Assembly: GCA_020356025.1 (NCBI GenBank)
Contig: CP070630.1
Coordinates: 389,024-453,023 of the forward strand
Origin: Dehalococcoidia bacterium
Lineage (GTDB): Bacteria; Chloroflexota; Dehalococcoidia; SM23-28-2
DNA length: 64,000 nucleotides
Direction of reading: 5' to 3'
Positions 23,746 to 35,516 of the stretch are shown here, piece by piece; the first letter of the stretch is position 1, and each line of letters opens with the position of its first letter. Made by a program: the position numbers and the translations under genes. Below the pieces are notes generated by a model. It ran no database searches. It was not told where the DNA came from and was given only the letters and a program-made list of their open reading frames with translations.

Positions 23746-26442
23746 CTACGTCAGTTCTTTCAGCCGGGCCTGCAGGCCCTCCAGGCGGGCGCGGGCGGCC
23801 GCCAGCTTGTCCTCCTCCTTGTCTACCACCGTCGCCGGAGCCCGTGTGCGGAACTGCTCGTTGGCCAGCTTGGCCTTTAGGCGGGTCACCTCCGCCTGGG
23901 CGTCGTCCACTTGGCGGCGCAGGCGGGCCCGCTCCGCCTCCACGTCGAACAAACCAGCCAGTGGGAGCACTACCTGCACGTCTCGGAGAACGGCGGTGAT
24001 CACCCGCTCTCGCGGAGCCGCCGCGGTCCCATCGACAATGTGCAGGGGACGCACCCGAGCTAGCGTTTCAATCATGAGTCGACTGGCCTCGGCTGCCCCG
24101 CGCATGCCGTCGGCTACTAGATAGGCCTCCACGCATCGGGCCGGCTCGACTCCCCGCTCGGCGCGAATGTTGCGGATGGCCCGCACTACGTCCATCATTG
24201 CCTCGGCCTGTCTCTCCGCCTCCTCGTCCCGCCAGCGCTTGGAGGCCTTCGGCCAGGGCGCAGCGATCAGGGCCTCGACCTCCGGCCGGCGCAGGTGCGA
24301 CCTTAGATTCTGCCAGATGGCCTCCGTCACGAAGGGCACGAATGGATGGAGTAGACGCAGGCTCGTGTCCAGCACGTGGGCTAGTATGGGCAGCGGCGAA
24401 GGGTTGCCGGCATTCAGGCGCACTTTGGCCATCTCGATGTACCAGTCGCAGAACTCGCCCCAGAAGAAATCGTGGATTTGGCGACCGGCCTCGCCTACCT
24501 GAAAAGCAGGGAGCAGCTTTCCGGCATCGCCGATCAGCCTGTGCAGCCGCGACATGATCCAGCGGTCTTCCAGGGCCATGTTGTCCCGCGCGCCTGGCTT
24601 CGGCGGCTCGACCGCCTTGTCCCCGAGGCTGGTGATGACGAAGCGGGCGGCGTTCCAGACCTTGTTGGCAAAGTTGCGACCGCCCTCCAGCCTCTCGTCG
24701 GAGATACGCATATCGTTTCCGGGGGCGCCGCCGGTGGCCAGCACGAAGCGGAGCGCATCGGTGCCGTACTTGGCGGCGGCCTCCACTGGGTCAACCACGT
24801 TGCCCAGGCTCTTGGTCATCTTGCGCCCGTCGCGGTCGCGCAAGAGGCCGTGCAGGTATACATGACGGAAGGGCACGTCGCCCGTGTTATACAGCCCCAT
24901 CATGATCATGCGGGCCACCCAGAAGAAAAGGATGTCGTAGCCTGTCTCCATGACCGTGGTGGGATAGAAATAGCGCAGGTCCTCTGTGTCGTCGGGCCAG
25001 CCCAGGGTGGAGTGAGGCCAGAGGGCCGAGGAGAACCAGGTGTCCAGCACGTCCGGGTCTTGGTGGATGCTGCCCGATGCGCAGTACTCGCACTGGCTGG
25101 GGTCCTCCAGGGCCACTGTGATCTCGCCGCAGTCGTCGCAGTACCAGACGGGGATGCGGTGCCCCCACCAGAGCTGGCGGGAGATGCACCAGTCGCGGAT
25201 GTTCTCCATCCAGTGGAGGTACACCCTCGTGAACCGCCGCGGCACGATCTTGATGCGGCCGTCTTTGACCGCCGCCATGGCCGGCTCGGCCAAGGGCTTC
25301 ATACTCACGAACCACTGCTGGCTGACGACGGGCTCGATGATGGTGTCGCAGCGTTGGCAGTGGCCGATGGAGTGGCTATAGGGCTCGATCTTCTCCATCA
25401 AGCCCATGGCCTTCAGGTCATCCACGATGGCGTCGCGGCAAACGAAGCGGTCCTGGCCAGCGTAGGGCCCGGCTTCTTCGTTCATCATCCCGTCCGCCCC
25501 CACCGACACGATGGCTGAGAGGCCGTGGCGCTCGCCCACCTCGAAGTCCACCTGGTCATGGCCGGGCGTTATCTTCAGGGCGCCCGTGCCAAAGGCGGGC
25601 TCGACCGCCGCGTCACCAACCACCGGGATGTGGCGATCCATGGTGGGCAAGAGAGCCGTGCGGCCGATCATGCCCTTATTGCGGGGGTCGTCCGGATTTA
25701 CCGCTACCGCCACATCGGCGACGATGGTCTCGGGACGAGTGGTGGCGATGGTAATGTACTCGTCGCCAGGCTCGCCACTCTCGTCCAGCAGGGGATAGCG
25801 GACGTACCAGAGGTGATCAGCGTGCTCCTTGTGCTCCACCTCCAGGTCAGACAGGGCGGTTTGGCAACGGGGGCACCAGTTGATAATTCGCTCACCTCGA
25901 TAGATGAGGCCGTCGCGATAGAGGTTGACGAAGGTAGTGCGCACCGCTTTCTGAGGCCCTTCGTCCATGGTGAAGCGCTCGCGGCTCCAGTCGCAGGAAA
26001 CGCCCAGGCGCTGATGCTGTTGGCTGATGATGTGACGATACCTGCCTACCCACTCCCACACGCGCTCCAGGAAGCCCTCTCGCCCCAGGTCGTGGCGGGT
26101 GAGGTTCTCCCTGAGGAGTTCCTTCTCCACCACGTTCTGGGTGGCGATGCCGGCGTGATCCACCCCCGGTAGCCAGAGAGTAGGGTCACCCTTCATGCGA
26201 TGCCAGCGAATAAGGAGATCCTCGATGGTGGAAGTGAGGGCATGGCCCAGGTGCAGCTCGCCCGTAACGTTCGGGGGCGGCATGATGATGGTGAAGGGAT
26301 GCTTGGCGGGATCGGTGCGGGCGCTGAAGTAGTCCCCCTCCAGCCAGAGGCGGTACAGACCGTCCTCCACCTGGCCGGCGTCGTAAGCCTTGGCCATCTC
26401 CGTCTCGGGGTTGAGATTGTCTTTCTTGGCCTGGCCAGTCAT
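23746..26442 (-). CDS. valS: valyl-tRNA synthetase
   Basis: Charges tRNA-Val. Class I landmarks are GELHLGHA (HIGH) and GRKMTKSLGN (KMSKS), plus the CP1 editing domain, a zinc-like CRRC-type region and the C-terminal coiled coil that ends the protein. The frame is open to a TTG at 26565, but the extension lacks homology-like character; the ATG at 26442 (898 residues, beginning MTGQAKKDN) has GGCGGAG upstream, and an ATG at 26397 is also possible. No T-box leader is visible. A plausible promoter is at 26621-26648. Its last 50 bases are duplicated at 22069. Confidence 0.95.
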   Translation of the reverse strand: MTGQAKKDNLNPETEMAKAYDAGQVEDGLYRLWLEGDYFSARTDPAKHPFTIIMPPPNVTGELHLGHALTSTIEDLLIRWHRMKGDPTLWLPGVDHAGIATQNVVEKELLRENLTRHDLGREGFLERVWEWVGRYRHIISQQHQRLGVSCDWSRERFTMDEGPQKAVRTTFVNLYRDGLIYRGERIINWCPRCQTALSDLEVEHKEHADHLWYVRYPLLDESGEPGDEYITIATTRPETIVADVAVAVNPDDPRNKGMIGRTALLPTMDRHIPVVGDAAVEPAFGTGALKITPGHDQVDFEVGERHGLSAIVSVGADGMMNEEAGPYAGQDRFVCRDAIVDDLKAMGLMEKIEPYSHSIGHCQRCDTIIEPVVSQQWFVSMKPLAEPAMAAVKDGRIKIVPRRFTRVYLHWMENIRDWCISRQLWWGHRIPVWYCDDCGEITVALEDPSQCEYCASGSIHQDPDVLDTWFSSALWPHSTLGWPDDTEDLRYFYPTTVMETGYDILFFWVARMIMMGLYNTGDVPFRHVYLHGLLRDRDGRKMTKSLGNVVDPVEAAAKYGTDALRFVLATGGAPGNDMRISDERLEGGRNFANKVWNAARFVITSLGDKAVEPPKPGARDNMALEDRWIMSRLHRLIGDAGKLLPAFQVGEAGRQIHDFFWGEFCDWYIEMAKVRLNAGNPSPLPILAHVLDTSLRLLHPFVPFVTEAIWQNLRSHLRRPEVEALIAAPWPKASKRWRDEEAERQAEAMMDVVRAIRNIRAERGVEPARCVEAYLVADGMRGAAEASRLMIETLARVRPLHIVDGTAAAPRERVITAVLRDVQVVLPLAGLFDVEAERARLRRQVDDAQAEVTRLKAKLANEQFRTRAPATVVDKEEDKLAAARARLEGLQARLKELT

Positions 26443-26620
26443 CGTCAGCGATTCTCCGCCTGTCATCGGGTAGGACACAAAGGCGGCGGATACTGCCCCG
26501 ATCAGTCGAGGCAGGTGCGCCGCCCTGGTCGCTAGCATCTTAATATTCCTGTCTGTCTGCGTCAAACCAGTTCGGCTGCTGGCCTCTCTGGAAGATCACT
26601 TCTTGAACAAGTTTATGGCT

Positions 26621-26648
26621 ATTATCGGCGGAGGCACTTGCGTGTAAA
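26621..26648 (-). promoter_or_regulatory. sigma70-type promoter for valS
   Basis: Minus strand TTTACA (26648-26643), 16-base spacer, GATAAT (26626-26621): five of six matches in each box. The region between valS and livG is unusually AT-rich for this window. Confidence 0.6.
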
Positions 26649-26718
26649 AACAAAAGCATTTATATTCGGTGCCACAGCTTAACGTCCTGTACGGCATGCT
26701 GACATCAGCCTTTTTTGT

Positions 26719-27540
26719 ATGGTCGTGACTGGACTACAGATACGCGAAGTTACTAAGTCTTTCGGCGGGATCATCGCCCTGGACGATGTGTCATTTGAGG
26801 TGCAGCCGGGCGAGATCGCGGGTCTTATTGGCCCCAATGGCGCCGGCAAGACTACCCTCTTCAACTGCATAAGCCGCCTCTACGACACCGACCGCGGGGA
26901 CATCTTTTTCGACGGCCATGATCTGCTGAAGCTGGCCGCCGACGACGTTGTGAACGTAGGTATCGCTCGCACCTTCCAGAACGTGGAGCTGTTCAAGACC
27001 ATGACCGTCATAGAGAACCTGCTGGTGGGCCAGCATAGCCGCTTTCTCCCGCCCCTCAGGGGTAACATGCTCCGGCGGTCTGCCAGCGCCGCCACCCACA
27101 CATTTCTCGAGGTGATCGCCAGCGCCGCCCGCCTGCCGGCGGCATGGAGGGAGGAGTCGCTGGCGCGGAACACGGCGGAAGAAGTTGTCAGATTCCTCGA
27201 CCTGGAAGGCGTGAAGGACATCCGGACTGGTGACCTTTCCTTCGGCATCCAGAAGCAGGTAGAGCTGGCACGGGCCCTGGTCTCCAGGCCACGGATGATT
27301 CTTCTGGACGAGCCAGCCAGCGGCCTTAGCCATCAGGAACTGGGACAGTTGGGCCAGGTCATTAAGAGTGTCCGTGACGAATTCCGGGTGACCATCCTGG
27401 TGGTGGAGCACCACATGGAGCTTGTCATGCCCATTAGCGATCGCATGTGTGTCCTCAACTTCGGCCGGAAGATCGCCGAGGGGACACCGGCGGAGGTGCA
27501 AAAGAACCCCGCTGTGATTGAGGCCTATCTGGGGGACTAG
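26719..27540 (+). CDS. livG: branched-chain amino acid ABC transporter ATPase LivG
   Basis: A cytoplasmic ATPase of a HAAT-type importer. 273 residues with Walker A GPNGAGKTT (38-46), a signature-like LSFGIQKQ near residue 173 and Walker B ILLDEPASGL; the end KIAEGTPAEVQKNPAVIEAYLGD is diagnostic for LivG. No Shine-Dalgarno sequence precedes the ATG (CCTTTTTTGTATG), so it may be leaderless or start elsewhere. First gene of livG-livF-livH-livM-livK. The transported substrate could be Leu/Ile/Val or, as in many HAAT systems, urea, amides or aromatic acids. Confidence 0.93.
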   Translation: MVVTGLQIREVTKSFGGIIALDDVSFEVQPGEIAGLIGPNGAGKTTLFNCISRLYDTDRGDIFFDGHDLLKLAADDVVNVGIARTFQNVELFKTMTVIENLLVGQHSRFLPPLRGNMLRRSASAATHTFLEVIASAARLPAAWREESLARNTAEEVVRFLDLEGVKDIRTGDLSFGIQKQVELARALVSRPRMILLDEPASGLSHQELGQLGQVIKSVRDEFRVTILVVEHHMELVMPISDRMCVLNFGRKIAEGTPAEVQKNPAVIEAYLGD

Positions 27541-27545
27541 CGCCT

Positions 27546-28388
27546 ATGCTGAAGGTCGAAGACATTGTCGCCGCCTACGGCCCCATCGTTGCCCTCCACG
27601 GCGTGTCTCTGGAGGTGCCGGAGGGGAGCATCGTGACAGTGTTGGGGGCCAACGGCGCCGGCAAGAGCACCACCCTGCGGGCCATAACGGGCCTCCTGCG
27701 ACCCAAGAGTGGCACCATCGAGTTCGAAGGAAGCCGCATCGATCGCCTCTCGGCGGAGGAGATCGTCTCTCTGGGCATGTCCCACATCCCCGAGGGGCGG
27801 CAGCTTTTCAGCGAGTTGACGGTGCTGGAGAACCTGAGGCTGGGGGCCTACTCTAGGTTTTCTGGAACAGACGGCGGCAGTCGCCTGGCCCAGCGTGAAG
27901 ACCTATCTCCACTTGGTCGACTTCAGCACAAGCTGTTTCACGCGGCTACCGGGGGCATTCGCGATGTGGCGCGTGGTATCAGGGGATATCGGCAGCGAAG
28001 GCAGGACTTCGAAGCGGCGCTCAACCAGGTGTTTGACTACTTTCCCATCCTGGCCGAGCGCAAGAAGCAGATAGCGGGCACTCTCAGCGGAGGCGAGCAG
28101 CAGATGCTGGCCATCGGCCGCGGCCTGATGGCCAGCCCCCGCCTTCTCCTGCTGGACGAGCCCTCCATGGGCCTAGCTCCCATGGTCACGCGGGAGATCT
28201 TTGAGATTATCCGGGCCATCAACAAATCGCAGGGCGTAACTATCCTCGTGGTGGAGCAGAACGCCAATCTCGCTCTGGAAATCGCTCACTACGGCTACGT
28301 GCTAGAAACGGGCCGCATTGCCCTGGCGGATACCAGCGAGAACCTGCGAAAGAGCGAAGCGGTGCAGCGCTCCTATTTGGGCCAGTAG
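27546..28388 (+). CDS. livF: branched-chain amino acid ABC transporter ATPase LivF, with insertion
   Basis: 280 residues, against about 235 for usual LivF. Walker A GANGAGKST (34-42), signature LSGGEQ (180-185), Walker B LLLLDEPSMGL (200-210). The extra length is a basic segment, about residues 105-152, between the Q-loop/helical region and the signature motif, where normal LivF has only a short link. It contains GGIRDVARGIRGYRQRRQDF. It starts six bases after livG. The insertion lies in the helical subdomain that faces the permease or solvent. Confidence 0.93.
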   Translation: MLKVEDIVAAYGPIVALHGVSLEVPEGSIVTVLGANGAGKSTTLRAITGLLRPKSGTIEFEGSRIDRLSAEEIVSLGMSHIPEGRQLFSELTVLENLRLGAYSRFSGTDGGSRLAQREDLSPLGRLQHKLFHAATGGIRDVARGIRGYRQRRQDFEAALNQVFDYFPILAERKKQIAGTLSGGEQQMLAIGRGLMASPRLLLLDEPSMGLAPMVTREIFEIIRAINKSQGVTILVVEQNANLALEIAHYGYVLETGRIALADTSENLRKSEAVQRSYLGQ

Positions 28389-28407
28389 GAACTCGGGAGG
28401 ACCAAAG

Positions 28408-29322
28408 GTGGAAGAGTTCTGGCAGCAGGTGGTGACAGGCATCGCCACAGGCAGCGTCTACGGACTGCTGGCCCTGGCCATCGTCCTGATTTACCGCTCC
28501 ACCAGCGTCCTCAACTTCGCCCAGGGCGAGATGGCCATGTTGACCACTTTTGTCGCCTGGTCGATCCTGCAATGGGGGGAGTACTGGGTCATGTTCCCCC
28601 TCGTCCTGGTGATCGCGGCTGGGATGGGTGCTTTCATCGAGCGCGTGATCATACGGCCGGTGGAGGGAGCGCCCGTCCTGAACATCATCATCGTCACCCT
28701 GGGAATGTTCGCCATCCTTAACAACGTGGCCACCTGGCGCTGGGGTGGTATACCCAAGGGCTTCCCCGCACCGCCCGAGATCGAGGTGACGGGGATCAGG
28801 TTCATGGGCGAAGGTGCCCTCGACATCGGGCCCACGGTAGTTAGCTACCATGACCTGACCATTCTTGTTTTCGCCGTGGCCATCATGGTCGCCCTCTACG
28901 TGTTCTTCCAATATACTCCCCTGGGCCTGGCCATGCGGGCCACCGCTCAGAACCCTGTCGCCAGCCGCCTGATGGGCATTCGGGTCGGGCGCATGCTGAC
29001 CGTGGGCTGGGCTCTCTCAGCCACCGTCGGCGCGGTGGCCGGGCTGCTCATCGCTCCCCTCATTCTGCTCCAGCCCCCCATGATGATGGGCGTTCTCCTC
29101 TTTGCCTTCGCCGCCGCCGTCCTGGGTGGCCTGGACAGCCCGGTGGGAGCGGTGGTTGGCGGCCTCATTATCGGCGTAAGCGAGAACCTGGTGGGAACCT
29201 ACACTCCAAAGGAATGGCTGGGGCCCGATATGAAGCTGACGGTGACCCTGCTCATTATCGTTGTGGTATTGCTGATCAGGCCGACCGGCATCTTTGGTAG
29301 ACGAGCGATGAGGCGGGTATGA
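28408..29322 (+). CDS. livH: branched-chain amino acid ABC transporter permease LivH
   Basis: A 304-residue membrane permease. The start is the GTG at 28408, seven bases after GGGAGG, giving MEEFWQQVVTGIATGSVYGLL. It has the LivH pattern of about eight membrane spans, with LVLIYRSTSVLNFAQGEMAM near the N-terminus and the family motif region around MGIRVGRMLTVGWALSA. It follows livF by 19 bases and overlaps livM by four bases (ATGA). Confidence 0.93.
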   Translation: MEEFWQQVVTGIATGSVYGLLALAIVLIYRSTSVLNFAQGEMAMLTTFVAWSILQWGEYWVMFPLVLVIAAGMGAFIERVIIRPVEGAPVLNIIIVTLGMFAILNNVATWRWGGIPKGFPAPPEIEVTGIRFMGEGALDIGPTVVSYHDLTILVFAVAIMVALYVFFQYTPLGLAMRATAQNPVASRLMGIRVGRMLTVGWALSATVGAVAGLLIAPLILLQPPMMMGVLLFAFAAAVLGGLDSPVGAVVGGLIIGVSENLVGTYTPKEWLGPDMKLTVTLLIIVVVLLIRPTGIFGRRAMRRV

Positions 29323-30494
29323 GACGACTGAGCCCACCGCCGACATCGAAGCTCGTTATCTTTGTTGTTATCGCGTTTTTCCTGCTCTGGTGGGTTCCCT
29401 TCAGCCACGTTTTGCCCGAGGGATTTCCTCTGCGGTTCGGTACCTATCGAACCTTCCAGGGCAGCATGATCGCCATGTGGGCCATCGTGGCCCTAGGCCT
29501 CAACATTCTCACCGGCTACAACGGCCAGATCTCCCTGGGCCACAGCGCCTTCGTGGCCATAGGCGGCTACACGGCTGCCATCCTGATGGTCGATTACGGC
29601 TGGCCTTTCTGGACCACCATAATCATAGGGGGCCTCATTGCCGGCGGCATCGGCTTTCTCATCGGCGTCCCGGCCCTGCGACTGACAGGGCCCTATCTGG
29701 CTATCGCCACTCTGGGCCTGGCCCTGGCCACCCCTCAGATCCTTAAGAAATACGATGGCCTCACCCATGGCACCCAGGGCATCAACGTCAGGCCAGAAGT
29801 GCCAGCTTCGCCGGATTTCATAGAGGACTGGTTTGGCATCAAGCTAAGCAACGATGAGTGGATATACTTCTTGGCCCTGTTCATCGCCCTCCTGATGCTG
29901 GTCCTTGCCCTGAACATTGTCCGCAGCCGTGTCGGCAGGGCTTTCGTGGCCATTCGCGACAGCGAGATAGCGGCCCAAGCGATGGGCATCAGCGTGCCCC
30001 GCTACAAGATCATTGCCTTCGGCATCAGCGCCTTCTACGGCGGCATCGCTGGCGGAACCTATGCCCAGGTGGTGGGATACGTCAGCCCCGAGAGCTTCAA
30101 CTTCCTGCTCTCCATCAATTTCCTGACCACCATCGTGGTGGGCGGCCTCGCCTCCATATTGGGTTCGGTCCTGGGCGCCACTGGCCTCATTGTGGTGCCC
30201 GAGCTGCCGGGCATTGTCAGCTTCATCCCCGGCGCTGGTCTGCCCGATGAGCTTTCCTGGGCATTCTACGGCGCTGCTCTCATCTTGGTGATGATCTTTG
30301 CTCCCTATGGTTTGGCGGGCCTCTTCCATCGTCTGGTCAGGGTCGGACCTGCTAGGGTCGCGGGGGTTCTCACACCTGTCCAGGGGGCCTGGCTCTCGTG
30401 GCGTGAGCGGCGCAGGGCCCCCCCGGCATCGCCAGGACAGACGGGGGCGGGGTCAGAGGATCGGTCCTCCGGGGATCAGCCGGGCACTGAATGA
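29319..30494 (+). CDS. livM: branched-chain amino acid ABC transporter permease LivM
   Basis: A 391-residue membrane permease forming the second half of the channel. It starts on the ATGA overlapping the livH stop. Typical LivM landmarks are ALGLNILTGYNGQISLGHSAF, the GPYLAIATLGLALATPQ strand and AMGISVPRYKIIAFGISAFYGGIAG. The last 50 residues form a hydrophilic, Pro/Arg/Gly-rich cytoplasmic tail that is not conserved. Confidence 0.93.
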   Translation: MRRLSPPPTSKLVIFVVIAFFLLWWVPFSHVLPEGFPLRFGTYRTFQGSMIAMWAIVALGLNILTGYNGQISLGHSAFVAIGGYTAAILMVDYGWPFWTTIIIGGLIAGGIGFLIGVPALRLTGPYLAIATLGLALATPQILKKYDGLTHGTQGINVRPEVPASPDFIEDWFGIKLSNDEWIYFLALFIALLMLVLALNIVRSRVGRAFVAIRDSEIAAQAMGISVPRYKIIAFGISAFYGGIAGGTYAQVVGYVSPESFNFLLSINFLTTIVVGGLASILGSVLGATGLIVVPELPGIVSFIPGAGLPDELSWAFYGAALILVMIFAPYGLAGLFHRLVRVGPARVAGVLTPVQGAWLSWRERRRAPPASPGQTGAGSEDRSSGDQPGTE

Positions 30495-30552
30495 TGAAAC
30501 AGGGGTGATGGCACCCCTGGCGCGAGGCTATTCTGGCAGATTAGGATATCAT

Positions 30553-30573
30553 CCCTCCCTGGGACAGGGAGGG
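30553..30573 (+). promoter_or_regulatory. tight hairpin between livM and livK
   Basis: A perfect nine-base stem CCCTCCCTG (30553-30561) / CAGGGAGGG (30565-30573) with a three-base GGA loop, 37 bases before the livK start. No T run follows. It may protect the livK end of the message after processing, which is common ahead of highly expressed binding proteins. Confidence 0.5.
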
Positions 30574-30609
30574 CAAGTGCGACAGTCTAAGAAAGGAGGC
30601 CAAAGAGCC

Positions 30610-31908
30610 GTGTGGAAACTAGGCAAATTCTCGCTGATTTTCCTTTCCCTGGCAGCGCTGTTGCTGGTGCTGGCAGTGGCCTGCGAGGATGAGGAAGAAG
30701 GGGAGGTAACCCCCGCTGCCTCACCTGCCGCTACCGTTACCGAGACCGAAACCCCTACCGCGGGCGTGAGCACCGGCATCACCGACACAGAGATAGTCCT
30801 GGGTAGCCACTTCGCCAAGAGCGGCACCTACGGAGCAGCGTTCGCTCCCGTCCTCGCCGGCACCGAAGCCTACTTCAGGTACGTCAATGCGGAGGAAGGC
30901 GGCGTCTGCGGCCGCCAGATCGTCTTCAAGGCGGAGGATGACAACTACGACCCGGCCAGGGCCGTCGAGGTCGTCCGCAAGCTGATCGAGGAGGATGAGG
31001 TTTTCGCCATCGTCGCCGGCCTGGGGACGGCCGCCCACTCAGCCGTCTGGGATCGGCTGAACGAGGAGGGAATACCTGACCTGTGGATCATGACCGGCGC
31101 CCACAAGTGGGCCGCCGACCCCGAGGCGCACCCCTGGTCGGTTCCCCTCTTGCCGGACTACTTCGTGGCGGGCAGCATCACCGGCCAGTACATCTCGGAG
31201 AACATGCCTGGCAAGAACGTGGGCGTCATCTATCAGAACGATGACTTTGGCAAGGACCACGTGGACGGCCTGAAGGATGGTCTCGACCCCGACAAGAACG
31301 AGATCGTGGCCGAGCAGAGCTTTGAGGCCACCGCCGTCGACATCCGCTCTCAGGTCACCAACCTGAAGAATGCCGGGGCAGACATTGTCTTCGGCGCCTG
31401 CATCCCAGGTCACTGCGCTCAGGCCCTCAAGTACGCCTACCAGGCGGACTGGGATGCCCAGTTCTTCATCAGCTACGTCAATTCTGACGTTGCCATGTTT
31501 GCGTATGCCCCCCCGACCGCCGTGGAAGGGGCGATCACCCTCCAGGCGAACAAGATGTACGACTGGACTGATGACCCGGCGGTAGCGGAGCACCACCGGA
31601 TCATGAGCGAGTACGGTGACCTACCCGCCGGTAACTACACTATCGTCGGCCACAACGCGGGCGAGCTAACCGTCATGGCCCTGCGCGCGATATGTGACAA
31701 CCTGACGCGGGAAGCCCTGATGGACGCCGTCCACACAATCTTCAAGGACTACCAGGGCAACCTCAGCTTGCCGGGCGTCCTCACCGATATCAGCGAGACC
31801 GACCACTTGCCCATTGAGCAGATGAGGATGCTGCAGGCCAAGCTGGTGGATGGCAAGGGCAAGTGGGAGTACATCGGCGACATCATCTCGTTTGAGCAGG
31901 AAGAATAG
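30610..31908 (+). CDS. livK: branched-chain amino acid-type substrate-binding lipoprotein
   Basis: A 432-residue binding protein of the liv importer, starting at a GTG ten bases after AGGAGG. Signal peptide with lipobox LAVAC, a Thr/Glu/Pro-rich linker, then the type I periplasmic-binding (ANF receptor-like) fold: TDTEIVLGSHFAKSGTYG, then VNAEEGGVCGRQIVFKAEDD. The FAKSGTYG/AYFRYVNAEEGGV style is the HAAT group for amides, aromatic or branched substrates. It is last in the five-gene operon and is followed by a strong terminator. Confidence 0.92.
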   Translation: MWKLGKFSLIFLSLAALLLVLAVACEDEEEGEVTPAASPAATVTETETPTAGVSTGITDTEIVLGSHFAKSGTYGAAFAPVLAGTEAYFRYVNAEEGGVCGRQIVFKAEDDNYDPARAVEVVRKLIEEDEVFAIVAGLGTAAHSAVWDRLNEEGIPDLWIMTGAHKWAADPEAHPWSVPLLPDYFVAGSITGQYISENMPGKNVGVIYQNDDFGKDHVDGLKDGLDPDKNEIVAEQSFEATAVDIRSQVTNLKNAGADIVFGACIPGHCAQALKYAYQADWDAQFFISYVNSDVAMFAYAPPTAVEGAITLQANKMYDWTDDPAVAEHHRIMSEYGDLPAGNYTIVGHNAGELTVMALRAICDNLTREALMDAVHTIFKDYQGNLSLPGVLTDISETDHLPIEQMRMLQAKLVDGKGKWEYIGDIISFEQEE

Positions 31909-31922
31909 AGGATAATTCTTGA

Positions 31923-31964
31923 GGGCGAACAGACGTCGGCTCAGGCCGCCACGTCTGTTCGCCC
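31923..31964. terminator. bidirectional terminator between livK and the opposite-strand gene
   Basis: A perfect 14-base stem GGGCGAACAGACGT (31923-31936) / ACGTCTGTTCGCCC (31951-31964) with a 14-base loop, lying between two convergent genes. Confidence 0.8.
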
Positions 31965-31969
31965 GGCCG

Positions 31970-32725
31970 CTAGGGGACCTCGATGACGCTGGGGGGCTCC
32001 CGCAGGGTGTTACCTAGGCAGCGCGCCCGGCACGGCTCCAGGCGACGGAGCATGGTCAGGGCGCGACGGGTGTCACTGGCCACCCTGGCCGGATCGCAGT
32101 AGCGCAGACGGTACTTGAACAACCAGTAGGTGAACTCCTTGGCCTCCGTCAGGGAGATGGTCGTGTCATCGCCCATGCCTTGCTCCCCTCGGAACTGAGT
32201 CAACAGATCTTGGCGGGCGCGCCCGTAGAGGCGCTGGAAGGCATCTTCATCCACCGATAGGTGGTTCTCCCACACACGCGAGCGTTGTTCCTTGTAAACA
32301 TCCTCTTCAATCACCAGATGGAGCATCTCCTCCAGGGTGACACCGTAGAGGTAGTTCAGGTGAGCGCGATACTTGGCGTGGCCCATGAGACGGCGGAACT
32401 CCTCCTCGCTGAGATCGAGGGGTAGCTGCCCGAAGAACAGAAGTGCTTCATGCTCTTCCCGAGGGATGAGGTCGCCCAGCGCATCGCACAGGCGCTCTGC
32501 CAGTAGAAGCCAGTCGAAGGCCTCGCCGCCGACGAGGTAGCGGTAGTGCCGTTTGCCTACCGTCTCCTCGGGCAGAGGCCAGCTGGCGATGGTCTGCATG
32601 AGAGCGATGAACCAGGGCTTGCCGTCAGCTATCTCCTGATGCAGGTTGGCCAGCAGTTGCTCGGCCTCAACGGGTTCCTCCCTGGTCACAGCCCTCGCAC
32701 TCATGAGTAGAGTCGCTTCCCTCAT
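31970..32725 (-). CDS. uncharacterised protein at the end of the prs-secA operon
   Basis: A 251-residue, mainly helical soluble protein that I do not recognise. There is no signal peptide or membrane segment. It has many charged helices (EEHEALLFFGQLPLDLSEEEF and KEFTYWLFKYRLRY) and two cysteines near the C-terminus (CRARC). It starts 16 bases after secA, so it is cotranscribed with it. Two starts are possible (MREATLLM or the later MSARAV). The location suggests, but does not show, a link with secretion or nucleotide metabolism. Confidence 0.72.
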   Translation of the reverse strand: MREATLLMSARAVTREEPVEAEQLLANLHQEIADGKPWFIALMQTIASWPLPEETVGKRHYRYLVGGEAFDWLLLAERLCDALGDLIPREEHEALLFFGQLPLDLSEEEFRRLMGHAKYRAHLNYLYGVTLEEMLHLVIEEDVYKEQRSRVWENHLSVDEDAFQRLYGRARQDLLTQFRGEQGMGDDTTISLTEAKEFTYWLFKYRLRYCDPARVASDTRRALTMLRRLEPCRARCLGNTLREPPSVIEVP

Positions 32726-32741
32726 TCAGCCTGCGGTGGCC

Positions 32742-35507
<2,766 letters not shown>

Positions 35508-35516
35508 GACAAGCCC

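Noticed and set aside
24472-25518. 348-codon plus-strand open frame over valS
   Set aside because: Antisense shadow of valS; composition typical of shadows.
26566-26718. T-box leader for valS
   Set aside because: No T-box sequence or stem I features were seen in the leader; only a simple promoter.
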